The notes below the pieces were generated by a model that was given only the letters and a program-made list of their open reading frames with translations, did not search any database and was not told the DNA's origin. This document shows, piece by piece, positions 11,256 to 23,509 of a stretch of 64,000 nt of DNA. The stretch spans positions 134,001-198,000 of the forward strand of contig OZ022501.1 in NCBI GenBank assembly GCA_963989385.1. The letters run 5' to 3'. Source of the stretch: Ctena decussata (Eukaryota; Mollusca; Bivalvia; Lucinida; Lucinidae). How positions within the stretch are numbered: position 1 is the first letter of the stretch; every line of letters begins with the position of its first letter. The position numbers were made by a program, and so were the translations under genes.

Positions 11256-12200
11256 AAACCTTCACCCTCACCCTCCGCTGCGGTGCACACATTTAGTTTG
11301 TAGTTCGGTTCGTATGGCGGTCCCCTAACTCATCAGAGAGTCATCGCGGTCAACAATTAAGATCAAGAAAAGACCGTGATGAAGCAAGGATGAGGACTCG
11401 ACAGCCAAAACGTGTTGAGACACCCGGAGATCCCCGAGGCGTCAGCAACACCACTGGAGTACTGGAGCAAAAGAAGACCACCAGTTGAACCCCGGTGGGC
11501 CAAGAAACAGACAAACATCCGGCCCCAACCAACTAATACAAGCCTATATGTAAGCCGCCCTTGTAGGGCTGTGAGAGACTTGATTCATAAGATACACGTA
11601 TTTACAGAAATATTGAGAAATCCTCCTAGAAGTTCTCCGGAGTTCACGCCCACCAGATTGAGTACAATGGGCTGGCTACTGGAAGACTTCACCATAGAAA
11701 CCCTTCGTCTCCCCGGCATATCCTGGAATGGATGTTAAACGTAGACGGAATGTCTCGCAACACCACCGAAGCTCTAAGTTGATGTAGCATCCAGATCAGA
11801 AATTTGTTCCGGGTGTTTCACGCCCGCCAAGTTATGAACATCGGTCTGGTTACTGGAAAACTTCGCCTGAGAAAACCCTCCTCTTCTTGATATGTCCTGG
11901 AACGGCTATGTAGTTGGCGTGGTCTAACAACACCTTTTGAGAAACCAAGTTGACTGTAGAGATCCAATCACGTGTATGGAAGCACTTCATTCAGTTGTTC
12001 TTCGGTGAAGGAGCGGAGCTTGTCACCCCTGCCACATCATAAAGATGCGCCAAGTCCCATCTAGAAGAGGTTATGCATCGATGAAAGTTAGCCAGCCAAT
12101 CCTGTTTTCGAAGAGCACTACGTGGAGGTCTTCATCGTCCGACTTCTTCTCTCCTTACACGAACCGGTTTAAATAACACCCCACCCTCAAGGCGATACCT
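11256..12200. repeat. GC-richer stretch with an internal diverged duplication
   Basis: Noticeably richer in G+C than its surroundings. Two diverged direct copies (about 11630-11735 and 11808-11912) share the words TCACGCCC, GGCT/GGTTACTGGAA and ATATCCTGGAA/ATGTCCTGGAA. Open frames here (for example 11412-11738) show no family resemblance. It may be part of an unidentified retroelement or satellite. Confidence 0.4.
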
Positions 12201-12784
12201 CTGGTGTGATTTCCGCAGCTACTTGTAATTGTTCCGTATTACTGCTGTCGTTTATTCTTTACGTGAGTCGCAATTTTCTGGTCAACTTACGGCGGCTGAA
12301 TGTCTAGCAGTCCTGGAGTTACCGTGCATGTCTTTTGTAAACTGCTGGGAACTTTTTTGTATTGTGGTTTTGAGGGAGAGATCTGGGATCTGATTGTATC
12401 TGTTTCAGGATATTGCTTTTCTTTCTACTCGGTATAAAAACGACAACGGTCACTTTATGCACTCATTCTGTAAAGCCTAAATGTTTCAAGACTGTTTAGG
12501 ATATATGTTTGTCTCTAAATCTACTTTATGTATGAGTTGATGTCTGTCTAAGCGTCTCCAACTTTATATATCATTTTTGTGTTCCTCTGTGAACCGTTCA
12601 TGCCATTTTGTAAAAACTCTATACCAGTTTATGCCGCTTTATATATTTGTGTCTTTGCACGTTAAAGCACCTCTAAGATCATATGTTAACTGCCTGTGAG
12701 TTAGTCAGATTACTATCACAACCATCATTTCTGCCAGTCTAAGCGCCAGGAAGCCATATGTATGTATCAATATAATAATTAGAA
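12201..12784. other. no feature recognised
   Basis: Unique-looking AT-rich sequence without an exon-like frame. Confidence 0.4.
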
Positions 12785-13229
12785 TCTTAAAAAGTTCCTT
12801 CAAGAGCAGAGAATACATACAGAAGTAGGAACATGGGCCAGACTACGTAGTTTCGGCTAATAAAGCCTCGTCAGTGACCATGACAATATCTGGTGACGAA
12901 ACCAGAAAAAAGCATACTGTAATTTCTTCATTTTAAATAGGCAGTCGATTCAAAGACTGATTTATTTCAAAAGGATCCAAATAATATAAAAGACGATGAT
13001 CTAGAATTATAGTCTAAATCAATCTCAAATTTTAGATTACTCAGAATCTATCCTCTGATCTCAAAGGATGTAAATGAAATATAATCTGCACTATGGATGA
13101 TGTACGGGGAGACTTTACGGCCGCCACACGGCACAACACCAGCTGCAGTGAAGTGAAATTAAAATCTTAAAAAGTTCCTTCAAGAGCAGAGAATACATAC
13201 AGAAGTAGGAACATGGGCCAGACTACACT
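12785..13229 (+). repeat. interspersed repeat E with terminal direct repeat (copy 1)
   Basis: A segment beginning TCTTAAAAAGTTCCTTCAAG and running through CATGGGCCAGACTAC occurs at 12785 and again, identical, at 13165: a 65 bp direct repeat at 380 bp spacing. Between them are GTCACCATGAC-, TCTGGTGACGAAACCAG- and GTACGGGGAGAC-type words. These recur, interrupted, at 26.57-29.40 kb and, inverted, at 56.46-57.69 kb. Non-coding. Confidence 0.75.
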
Positions 13230-13235
13230 ATACAC

Positions 13236-13985
13236 AGCGTTAAGATAGAACTGCAATTTTGTTTCTTTAATAATTGGCACTAAGTAACTCATAAACTGAT
13301 ATAAGTTTACTTACAAGTGTTGAGACGTTTAAAAATAAAAAAATAAATGGATTTTGAGACTGAAAGTCTCGCTTACTCTAACAATGTAACTCAAAATTTA
13401 ACAGAGAAACTGCTTTATTAGGCTATCGGTATCTCAAACTCCGTGACGCTTTTTCCAAAATGCTTCGACGTCAGAAAGACCTAGTATATACCTATCTGTC
13501 TATCTATCTATCGATATTCTCTCAACCCCGTAGAGAGGAGTTTCGGGCAGGTGCCCAGAGGCGTCGCTCAACGAAAAGAAAAGATAAAGTAGCAAGACAG
13601 AAAGTATTAAAAAGGCTAATAGTTTTGTTACAGAATAGGATAAAAACAAGTGTTGTGGTTTGGGGCGTGCAATGTGTGACTGTTCTTACCGCTGACCTAA
13701 ATGACTCTAGGTCTGGGAGATTAGGGATCTGATGAGGAAGTCGATTCCACTGAACAATAGCTAAAATGAAGAATAAATACTTGTAGTAAATGGCTGTAGC
13801 TGGTATCTGAACAAAGTGAAGAGGTTATGTTGATGGAGGGTGCTAATGCGAGGCTAGACACTTATCTGCAACAAGGCCTGTCGGAACCTGGATTTTATTG
13901 TGACTTAGTGTATGAGGTAAAAAGAATAAAACTGTTGATGAGGAAGATTATTCTGGTCGTATGACCGTGCCGATTATGACATATG
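13236..13985. other. no feature recognised
   Basis: Includes a short TATC-rich run (about 13492-13512). The 90-codon frame at 13460-13732 has no family resemblance and is not called as a gene. Confidence 0.4.
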
Positions 13986-16046
13986 TGTCACACAGGTCTT
14001 ATTATCATTTTCATAATAAAAACCATCTTCATTTATCATATCAATTCATACATTTCATAGTGCAGCTTTTATTTCTTAAACCTGTGATATGCCGCTGCAC
14101 TCTCACCAAAGAGCTCCTTGATCACCTCATAGCATCAAGAAACTTTTTACGAATCATCCCGATCATTTACGGAATCATGCGAATCATGTTTTATTTATCG
14201 TCCAATCGGAAGAGTCGTTGTAAGTGTGTTGTATGCGTCAGCGCTCGAACTAACCAATCACGATGCATGTCACTTACCTGCACCAGAACCGGTTCCCACA
14301 ATTTTACGAATAGTTAGATTGTTTGTGACAGCTGATAAAATCTTTGTCTGTCCGCTCCTACAACGACTTCAAGTCTTGTAGAAGAGACAGGTATGTGCTT
14401 AGTAATATCTTTATCTTGGTGAGTTCTTCGTTGTACTTTTAAAGCAAGAAGTCTCAAGATCTTTATATCGTAGTGTAACGATGTCATGTATTTTCGCGGT
14501 TTCACAGCTGTGTATTTACATGTCATTCTCTAAGGTAATATCTAAGCTTTATGTATTTTCAGAATATTTGTATAAAACTGGTGCATCGTGATTTGTCCTT
14601 ACATGGTAAAGTGCCACAGCCAAGCTGTTATTAATCCCCTTTGACGAACTGAGGCATATTGTAAGCCACCGGCTTACAATCGGTTTCGGTTTGTCTGGGG
14701 CTTACTAATTTGCTTGTGCTGCTGGAATGGTTTCGGTTAAATAAGAGAATTGCATTTCGTTTGGATTGTAAGGTCTGTAAAGAGCGATATATATTTTAGT
14801 CATTCTTTTACATAAATTCATGCGTCAGGTATTTGAAGTCATTATTTCTTGCATGTCAAATGTCTGTCATGGACATTTAAAATAGTATTCTGTGTAGTAT
14901 TCTTAATGTGTGGTATTTGTTTATTTTAGGGACGTTTTCTTCCATGATCATCCATTAAACCATCAATACATCAAGTATTACTTTTCTTCATATCCCCTGA
15001 GCATCCGGGTATGACAGGGGATATGAAGAAAAGTAATACTTGATGTATTGATGGTTTAATGGATGATCATGGAAGAAAACGTCCCTAAAATAAACAAATA
15101 CCACACATTAAGAATACTACACAGAATACTATTTTAAATGTCCATGACAGACATTTGACATGCAAGAAATAATGACTTCAAATACCTGACGCATGAATTT
15201 ATCAAATACCTGACGCATGAATTTATGTAAAAGAATGACTAAAATATATATCGCTCTTTACAGACCTTACAATCCAAACGAAATGCAATTCTCTTATTTA
15301 ACCGAAACCATTCCAGCAGCACAAGCAAATTAGTAAGCCCCAGACAAACCGAAACCGATTGTAAGCCGGTGGCTTACAATATGCCTCAGTTCGTCAAAGG
15401 GGATTAATAACAGCTTGGCTGTGGCACTTTACCATGTAAGGACAAATCACGATGCACCAGTTTTATACAAATATTCTGAAAATACATAAAGCTTAGATAT
15501 TACCTTAGAGAATGACATGTAAATACACAGCTGTGAAACCGCGAAAATACATGACATCGTTACACTACGATATAAAGATCTTGATACTTCTTGCTTTAAA
15601 AGTACAACGAAGAACTCAACAAGATAAAGATATTACTAAGCACATACCTGTCACTTCTACAAGACTTGAAGTCGTTGTAGGAGCGGACAGACAAAGATTT
15701 TATCAGCTGTCACAAACAATCTAACTATTCGTAAAATTGTGGGTTCTGGTGCAGGTAAGTGACATGCATCGTGATTGGTTAGTTCGAGCGCTGACGCATA
15801 CAACACACTTACAACGACTCTTCCGATTGGACGATAAATAAAACATGATTCGCATGATTCCGTAAATGATCGGGATGATTCGTAAAAAGTTTCTTGATGC
15901 TATGAGGTGATCAAGGAGCTCTTTGGTGAGAGTGCAGCGGCATATCACAGGTTTAAGAAATAAAAGCTGCACTATGAAATGTATGAATTGATATGATAAA
16001 TGAAGATGGTTTTTATTATGAAAATGATAATTAGACCTGTGTGACA
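13986..16046. mobile_element. 1.0 kb palindrome, probably two LTRs tail to tail
   Basis: The left arm (13986-14999) and right arm (15015-16046) are inverted copies at about 99% identity, separated by 15 bases. Differences include a 24 bp tandem duplication in the right arm (near 15190-15235), a 6 bp CCGGTT present only in the left arm (near 14290), and several substitutions. Both outer ends start TGTCACACAGG. Outside the right arm, read on the minus strand, a purine-rich CCAGGGGAGAA abuts that TG, like a polypurine tract before a 3' LTR. No direct duplication flanks the whole structure. Open frames inside the arms (such as 13961-14317) are mirrored between arms and have no family resemblance. 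Confidence 0.7.
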
Positions 16047-17395
16047 TTCTCCCCTGGCAGAGAAAATGTCTCCTGACATTTTACTACTTCAGCCAACCAA
16101 GTCACACAAAATTACTTCACAATTATGAAAGCATAAATTCGGAAAAGCTTTCATATACAATAATTTAAAGCTACAGATATTAACTCTCACTACTGAAACT
16201 TCAATTCAATAGTCTGAATAAACTCAATGGAACTCACTAAATGAAACAAAATTATTTGTCTCATAAAACAAATCTAGAGTTCAATTGATGACCCATTCAG
16301 AACATCACATCACTATGTGTTATTACATTAGTGATGAAATATATACATTTACTGAAACGGTGACATTGGTTACTGATAACTATTTACAAATTCATGTGAC
16401 ATATGTAATGCAACAGACTGTATTCTAGTGGTTGAGACAATCACAGTCGACACTTTTGCTGCTCTCATTACTTAAATGCCGATGGGTTGGGCTTCATAGA
16501 CTCAATAGCTCTTACCTAGATATTTCTACTAAGCTTGTCGGGGAGTAAGTTAGAACCTAATGATTTGTCTTTGGCCTGGCCTATCGAGTTTTCTCTGTTG
16601 GGACTCTTTTACACCAGCCTTTCAGAGTTGTTCGTGCCATTGAGAGCTCATTCCTTTTTCACCTCAGTAATTAATGCATGATTTGTATCTTACTGTTTTG
16701 AGCCATTGGTGGGTTGGAAATCCTTCACAGGGACTGAAAGACATGTGTATGTTAATGAACAAGAACACACTCCAGGACGATGGTTGTGGCCACCTAAAAT
16801 AGATTTTAGCCATACATTAATATATGACTGACCGCGTCTAGGAGTTCCCTCTGTTGTTGTTCATTATTATTATCATTGTTTGTCGGGTTGGCAAGTATGA
16901 GGTACGACTATTGTGAAACGTCCCGGTTAGGGTATTGTTGTTGAACAGCTAAACAAATGTACAAAATGGGACATTCCTTTACCTCACAATACCAAGCGTG
17001 GAGAAAAATTTGATGTAATGAGCATGGATACAGCTCGTATTAAAGTAAATTCACACACTGCCCGTTAAGGTGTATCGATACATCTCAATATTTTCTGCCA
17101 TTTTGAAAAATAGAAGTGATTTATATTTTCTTGTCTGCTTTCCTGGGGACGAACGCGTAAGGAAGTTCTTTGTAAGAATGGATTGATTTGTATAAAGAAG
17201 TGTACGTTTACCTGAGACAGGACGTCAAACGACCTGACGTCATTTGCACTCACAGCATTATACATTTTTACATAAGTTAGAAGTCCTTTTTAGTAGAATA
17301 TTTGATCGGCAGTCGCTTGATTTGTCATTGCGATACGACGTCATGCGACGTGAATCATTAGTGTCGTGACGTCGGATCTAACAGAATGACTACCA
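16047..17395. other. non-coding flank of the palindrome, possibly decayed retroelement interior
   Basis: If the right arm is an LTR read leftwards, this should be the 3' interior of its element. No long minus-strand frame remains. A diverged D-type word occurs at 16770-16890. 17220-17375 holds clustered ACGTCA/TGACGT words. Confidence 0.35.
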
Positions 17396-17620
17396 AATGT
17401 GTCTGTAATAGTAAGCGAGCTTTTCGGATGAATCCATTCTCTCTGTTCCCCGTTGAAGAACGATTAAAAGAGACGAAAATGTTGACAGAGGAAATTTTCA
17501 AAATAAAAGGCAAATATAACCAGTTTTATATACATGTTGCAAATTGGACATGTTACGATTTAAACACATAAAAATCGGACTGCATTTTTTGCATTGATTC
17601 TAAACACATTTTTACAGTGT
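17396..17620 (+). repeat. interspersed repeat G, copy 1
   Basis: Shares CGGATGAATCCATTCTCT, CCCCGTTGAAGAACGA and GACGAAAATGTTGACAG with 43606-43830. The open frame here is broken by a frameshift in the other copy, so it is treated as non-coding. Confidence 0.65.
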
Positions 17621-17939
17621 AGTTTGGATCATGTGACACTATTTTAAGCCTCCCCCACACACTCCCACTTGCTCCTCCCCTCAGAATTTCTTGATGGACC
17701 ATTCAAATACAGTACCTCTGTTGTAGCCCCTCTCTATTGTTCTTTTAACTGTTTGTCTGTGGTCTGTTAGCAATGGGGCTTCCTGTAAAGCTGACCACTG
17801 TTCTTCTAGTTATGTTTCTTTTTTGTAATTGTAATATATGTGTTTCATATGATTTGTATAATTTCATCTACTTGTCCACAGTTATACATTCGTTGGTTTG
17901 TTGTGTTAGTGGCAATTTCTTAGGTTTGGGTTGAACCAT

Positions 17940-18040
17940 TACAGATGTAGGGGCGAGGGTTTGCACCCAGTAAAACCCACTTAAACCCTCTCCTTCAGTA
18001 TTCATTACTGACCGTTCAAAGACGCTATTTCTAATGTCGT
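17940..18040 (+). repeat. diverged repeat D fragment
   Basis: Contains GGCGAGGGTTTG, CCAGTAAAACCCA and ATTACTGACCGTT, the plus-strand version of the repeat D terminus. Confidence 0.5.
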
Positions 18041-18808
18041 CCACAACTATTACTTGGTCTTGTTGTCCATGTATCTGCTGAGTGAATGGTGTTTTAGTTT
18101 AGTGAGCTGATTGACAACTATTCTGGGTACGACCTATTTACTCGGTTTAGCATGCGTTCCCTTCTTGAACGGCTGTCAATGTATGTACAACCTTCTTTCC
18201 CTGTGTGAGAGCAGGATAATTATCTGATTGTATCAGTTGCTGATCATTGCCCAATTTTGTACTATACATGCTCATGACCATCGCTATGGATTTTGATGTG
18301 GATTTTGATGTGGTTCATAAACAACCAAAAAGTCAGATAAAACCAAATATGTATTTTGCCTAGTTTCTCTTAAATTAAGATCACAAAACACAATAGATGG
18401 CGGTACCAAACCAAGTGATCATAATGCTAGAATTACTACACACATTTATAAGCCGCATCAGTTACTGGTGCCGAGGAGGGGGTGCTAAAACTAATTAACT
18501 CGCGCTTTACGCTCATCTCAGATTATGTTAATAATCATACAAATTATTTGTTCGGTGTGCAGCCTAGAACCTCCGTCAGTGGATCAAAACAGGAAAACAA
18601 TACTATCCGAACAGTTAAAGTAGAATGAAGAAATGGTGCCTAGGTATCCGAAGTTGTGGCGTTATACTAGAGATGTTCCGCATAAGCTTTTCGTGTAACC
18701 TTAATCACGCTATTGACGATAAAATGAAACTACGGAAGCACGGAAGTGATAAACCAATAGGTAAAATCGGCATATGTGATTTATTAATCCCCGCCACGAA
18801 GAAGAGAT
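18041..18808. other. no feature recognised
   Basis: No supported exon, terminal repeat or tandem structure. Confidence 0.35.
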
Positions 18809-19850
18809 AACCTTCGTATGTCTGTCTGCCTGTCCGTCTGTCTGTCGCCCGTAACACTTTCCTGTCCGCTCCATATATCCTGAACTCTTTGAAAGATTTT
18901 CATTTAACTTTGGTCAAATGTTTACCTCAGTGAGACAGTGTGCAGAACTCATGACTCAACCATGCAGACTCCAGGTCAAGGTAACAATTGAAGTTTAGAG
19001 GCCTGATTGAGCCTTGACTTTTTTGTCTGTTCCATATCTCATTTACACTCGGAAGGATTTTCATTAAACTTTAGTCAAATGTTCGCGTCAGTAAGATGAT
19101 GTGCAAAACCCATAACTCAACCATACCGACTCAAGGTCAGGCTCACAATTTAAGGTCATGAGCTTGAGCCTTTAATTCCGCGTCCGCCCCATATCTCTTT
19201 TATCCATTGAAGGATTTCAATCAAACTTTTGTCAAATGTTCGCCTTAGTGAGATGTAACTTATAACTCAACCATGCCGACTCAAGGTCAAGGTCATAATT
19301 GAAGGTCACAAGTTTGAGCCATACATGTATCTCCTTTACACTTGGAAGGATTTTCATAAATTTTAGGTCAAAATTTCGGCTCAGTGAGAAGATGTACAGA
19401 ACCAATGACTCAACATGCTGGCCCAAGGTCAGGGTCGCCATTGAAAGTCACGTGTCCTGTCCGCCTTATCTCATTTACCCCTGGAAGGATTTTCATTAAA
19501 GTTTCGTCATTGTTCATCTCAGTGAGACTGTATGGCAAAACTTATATTTCAACCATGTCGACTCAAGGTTAAGGTCACGATTGAAGGTCAACAGTTTGAA
19601 CTTTTAATTTCATGTTTGCTCAATATTATACCCCATTAGGATTTACATAATTTTTCTTCTAACTTGGGTAAAATGTTTACCTCAGTCAGACAGTGTTGTG
19701 AACGCATGTCTCAGTTATGCTGGCTCAATGTCCAGGTCATAATTTGAAGCTTTGACTTCATGTAAAGGCTGGAAGGATATTCATTTAACTCTGGTAAAAT
19801 AATGACATAACAATGGCTGTTCAAGTTCACAATTGATGGGCAAGGTCCCA
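18809..19850. repeat. tandem repeat array, about 140-150 bp units, diverged
   Basis: Opens with TGTCTGTCTGCCTGTCCGTC. It then repeats a module containing GAAGGATTTTCATTAAACTT, GTCAAATGTTC, CTCAGTGAGA, CAACCATGCCGACTCAAGGTCA and ATTGAAGGTCA about six times, with increasing divergence. Non-coding repeat common in molluscan genomes. Confidence 0.75.
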
Positions 19851-19885
19851 ATCATTGGTTTAATGTTTGAACCTCTAAGCTCGTG

Positions 19886-19962
19886 TTTGCAGGGTTTGAA
19901 CCCGGGACCCCGTGATCAAAAGTCGGGAGCGCTAACCGCTCGTCTACGCGGTCGCTTCTACA
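19886..19962 (-). repeat. tRNA-like element (pseudogene or SINE head)
   Basis: The minus strand has A box TAGACGAGCGGTTAGCGC, an anticodon-loop-like GACTTTTGATC and B box GGGTTCAAACCC. The acceptor ends (GAAGCGAC and TGCAAACA) do not pair, so a functional tRNA is unlikely. Confidence 0.5.
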
Positions 19963-20204
19963 AACAAAGGTCCCACCATTCTATCATTCTGCGGCGGGGG
20001 GTATAGCTGTCCTTCAGACTGCCTTCTTGCTCATTTCCTGTCAAGCCAGCTTTGTGAGTGAGGCATAGTCTTCTGTTTGATGTTGGTGAGTCCGTCTGCT
20101 CGTGCTCATGTGGGCACGAATTTTGAATAATAGACCTTCCCCGTCTCAACGTCTTTATAACTCCGAACTAAGAACCGGGAATGATTAATTGTGATGCATG
20201 GGCC

Positions 20205-20535
20205 GTGAAGTCTGAACTGTGAAGTGTGAAATATGGAGTGCAAAGTATGAATTGTGAAACGTAAATTAATAACTATGAAGTATGAAGTAAGAACTTGGAA
20301 TCTTAAAGCGTGAGGTATAAATTTAGCAGTATGACCTGTGACATATGAGCTGTGTAGTATGAACTATTGAAGTAAGCATTTTGAACAATGAACTATGACT
20401 TGCGAATTGTGAAATATGAACTGTGACCTGTGAAATGTGAAGAGTGAAGTGTGAAGTATCAGCTGTTTGTGTGAAGTATGAAACATGAATTCTGAAGCGA
20501 GAAGTAAGAAGTATGATGTGTAAAGTACCATGAAA
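20205..20535 (+). repeat. cryptic repeat TGAAGTATGAACTGTGAA, left arm
   Basis: A degenerate run of 7-9 bp words such as GTGAAG, TATGAA and CTGTGAA. It is the inverse of the run at 21070-21535, so the pair can form a long imperfect hairpin around a 535 bp core. Confidence 0.75.
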
Positions 20536-21069
20536 TTTTAATATATATATGACAACATGCATTTCTGAACGACTAGACACTGGCTGGGAGCGTAGTACAG
20601 AACTAGGCAATCTGTATTCTAGAAATAGCTTTGTCCCACATTTACTTTTGCGACATCCCATACTGTCAACATTTTTCATTTACTGCTTTCATTTTGAACC
20701 TTGAACATCTTGGTGACTCTTTAGATTTTATCAACACATTGTTATTCCTCGTGGCTGGAACATATCACTTCATTTTAACAAACTCTCCTAGCATATTTCT
20801 TTTGACTCCAGTGATTGGCAGATGACAAATAAGCCTGCGACAACCCAAGAAAAATGTGGCAGTCTTGCCAATTAGAAATAACCATCAGAACCACACACAC
20901 TTACTGGCAGCTTCATATCCGGAGTGAATATAACAAATGAAAAAATGCATATTGGACTGTATAGGATGTCGCAAAAAATTATGTACGACCAGGCCAATTT
21001 CATGATATAGATGGAGAAAACAATAAACCACTCGTTCCAAAACAGTGCTGGCGAAGACTTCACATTACG

Positions 21070-21535
21070 GCTCATTCATCATACTTCACACTTCAAACTT
21101 CTGACTTTATATTTCATAGTTCAGACGTTCACACCTCATTGTTTTTAATTTATACTTTTCTATTCAAAGTTCATAGTCCATAGTTCATACTTCACTCTTT
21201 TACGGTTCTAATACGTACTTAAATTGTCATACTTCAGACGTCATATTTCATATTTCAGACGTCATAGTTCGCATTTAACAGCTCATACTTTCACGCGTCA
21301 TATTTTTACTTCATATTTCATATATTTCTTTCTTTACCTGTCAAAGTTCATGCTTCATACTTCATATTTCATACTTCATTGATCATACTTCAAATGTCAC
21401 ACATCATACTTCACAGTTCATAAATCCCTTTCGTACATTTCATGGTTCAAACTTTGCACTTTATTGTAAGCAGCTCATATTTCATAGTTTATATTTCATA
21501 CTTAACGCGTCACAGTTCATAATTATTAACCACAA
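21070..21535 (-). repeat. cryptic repeat TTCATACTTCACAGTTCATA, right arm
   Basis: The complement-type words (TCATACTTCA, TTTCATA, CAGTTCAT) run for 465 bp. Within the core, TTGCGACATCCCATACTGTC (20650) and GACTGTATAGGATGTCGCAA (20955) are also inverted to each other, so the symmetry extends inward. Confidence 0.75.
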
Positions 21536-22305
21536 AGAATGAACTGTGAACCAGAAACCGCGAGCCGTATACGAGCAACGAAACGTCACCTACCTCCCTT
21601 TCTCTTATATCCATAAACACTCTAAATAAAAGTATGAAGAATGAACTACGAAGACTCCACTAAGCGGTATAAAGTCACCAGCGTTCTACTGTAAATGCTT
21701 AATTTACACCAGCATAGATAGTGCGAAATGAAATATGAATTAGAAAATGAGTTGATGAAATACTTTTCTACTAACTGTATGCTATACTGTACGAATGCAG
21801 AAAGCAAATATAAGCTCCCACCAAAATAGCAGCTGATTACACTTTTCCGATGGGTTAAATTCGCACTCCAGACTGGTTTGACATTTAAAGAGTGCATAAA
21901 AGTGATATTTTGTGGAGATTAATTTTTAAGTGGTTCGCCGCGAAAACAAATTCTAACACAGTGCGCCTATAGAAGCAGTGGAAAGTTTCCGTGTTTTTTT
22001 CTGCAACAATTCACTGTTTAGGAGAGCGTGAGTCTAACTGCTGACGTCACTGGCAATACTGACGTAATTTTGTGACGTTTTGAGACGTTAGACGGTGTAA
22101 CGTCGTTTTTTCTTTCTAAAAGCACCATAAAAATGTACATTTATATTAGATACAGTTTACAAAATTAGCAGGAACATGAACGCGCTGGCAAGATGGTTGG
22201 GAGAATTTGAATGAAAATAATAATTTTTCAGCGTTGAAGCTGATCTATTCCTTAAACAACAGCTAAAATCTGACGAACCGTAAAAGAAACAGCTACCTTC
22301 AAAGA

Positions 22306-22621
22306 TACACTGTAATTCATTCCGTAAATTTTACGGTAGAATAACTGGCAACCGGCTGCAAGTCATTTTCTCGTATTTTTTACGGGCGCCCGTAAAAATT
22401 GCAGGAATCATAAAGCAAAGTAGGATAGAATAGAACAGGTATTAAGTTGGTCATATAATCCTTTAACACTATGAAGGTATTTTCGACCAGTTAACATAGC
22501 ACTACCAAATCGTGCTTTCCAACAATTATCTACAGGCAAACGCTCGTAAAAAAACGGGAAATGAACTGGCAGCTGGTTGCTGGTTATTCTACCGTAAAAT
22601 CTACGGATTTTTTACAGTGTA
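22306..22621. mobile_element. CACTGTAA MITE (22308-22619), TA flanked
   Basis: Long inverted repeats (about 80 bp each) start CACTGTAATTCATTCCGTAA and CACTGTAAAAAATCCGTAGA and both contain TTTTACGGTAGAATAAC. They are flanked by TA on both sides. The 312 bp element is a palindromic MITE. A half-copy lies near 47370-47402. Confidence 0.85.
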
Positions 22622-23340
22622 GTGTTTGAAAAGAAAAAAAACAGTCTCCAAGAGACCAGCGGACGAAAATTTATTATCAGATTTCTGTGGCAATTACTGT
22701 AATTGTAAAATGCTCAGATTGTATTATTATCATTATTTCGATTTTGGCGGTTAACATAAATGCGCAAACTGAAATGCCCGTATTAAGGAATAAGCGGAAG
22801 ACATAACGAATCCGCGAAGGCTTTGATACCCATGAATATGCCTAAATTGCGAAACCGTGACTTTTGTTTCAGCGAACATTATTCAAAAGTAATGTACTCG
22901 TTCTGAGATACGCACGTACAGACATAATGCCAAGGCAAATGATGCGTATTCCGAGTGCAGAGGCCTGCGTCTAAATACACATATTAACATCTCACTTTAA
23001 AGCCTCCGTAGTATTTGTTTACGTAGATACCGTATTGGTTTTCGTCAATACGGTAAATAACATTATACGTTAAGCTTATGCGGAATATCTCTGCTGAAAC
23101 TCTGATGGTACCGTCAAAGTGGACAGTATCAATGTTCTGTAGATAATCTAAATTGTAGACGTTAAATGGAAAGCTTCAATTCAGGTTTCGTTTTTCCAGA
23201 GCTGCTCTTAAAACAGACTCGTATGGATCTTATCATGTGGGATATTAGAAGGAAAAGAAAAATGATAAGCAATGATAAAGAACTCATACGATCAGATCTC
23301 ACATCCCGCCCTAAAACCAAAAGGGAAGGCAGTATGCATG

Positions 23341-23509
23341 TACAGTCGAACCTGTCTTAAGGGGTCACTGTATTAAGGGGTCACCTGTTTTTGGGGGTCC
23401 CTTAGACCAAAATACAGTGCAAATGAACCTGTATTTAGGGGTCACCCGTCTTAAGCAGCCAATTTTTGTGGGTCCCATGGGGTGCCCCTTTTAGACAGGT
23501 TTGACTGTA
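23341..23509. mobile_element. CAGTCGAACCTG MITE (23343-23507), TA flanked
   Basis: Ends CAGTCGAACCTGTCTTAA and its inverse TTTAGACAGGTTTGACTG, flanked by TA. The interior repeats the word AGGGGTCAC. Typical of Tc1/mariner-type non-autonomous elements. Confidence 0.8.

Noticed and set aside
11412..11738. 108-codon frame in the GC-richer stretch
   Set aside because: It overlaps an internal diverged duplication and the second copy does not preserve the frame.
13961..14317. 118-codon frame, mirrored at 15721-16047 on the minus strand
   Set aside because: It lies in the arms of the palindrome and no protein family is recognised. LTR sequence is a better explanation.
20631..21075. Two hydrophobic frames (20631-20825 plus, 20872-21075 minus) with similar FCDI motifs
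   Set aside because: The similarity comes from the inverted-repeat core of the cryptic hairpin. No splice context or family.
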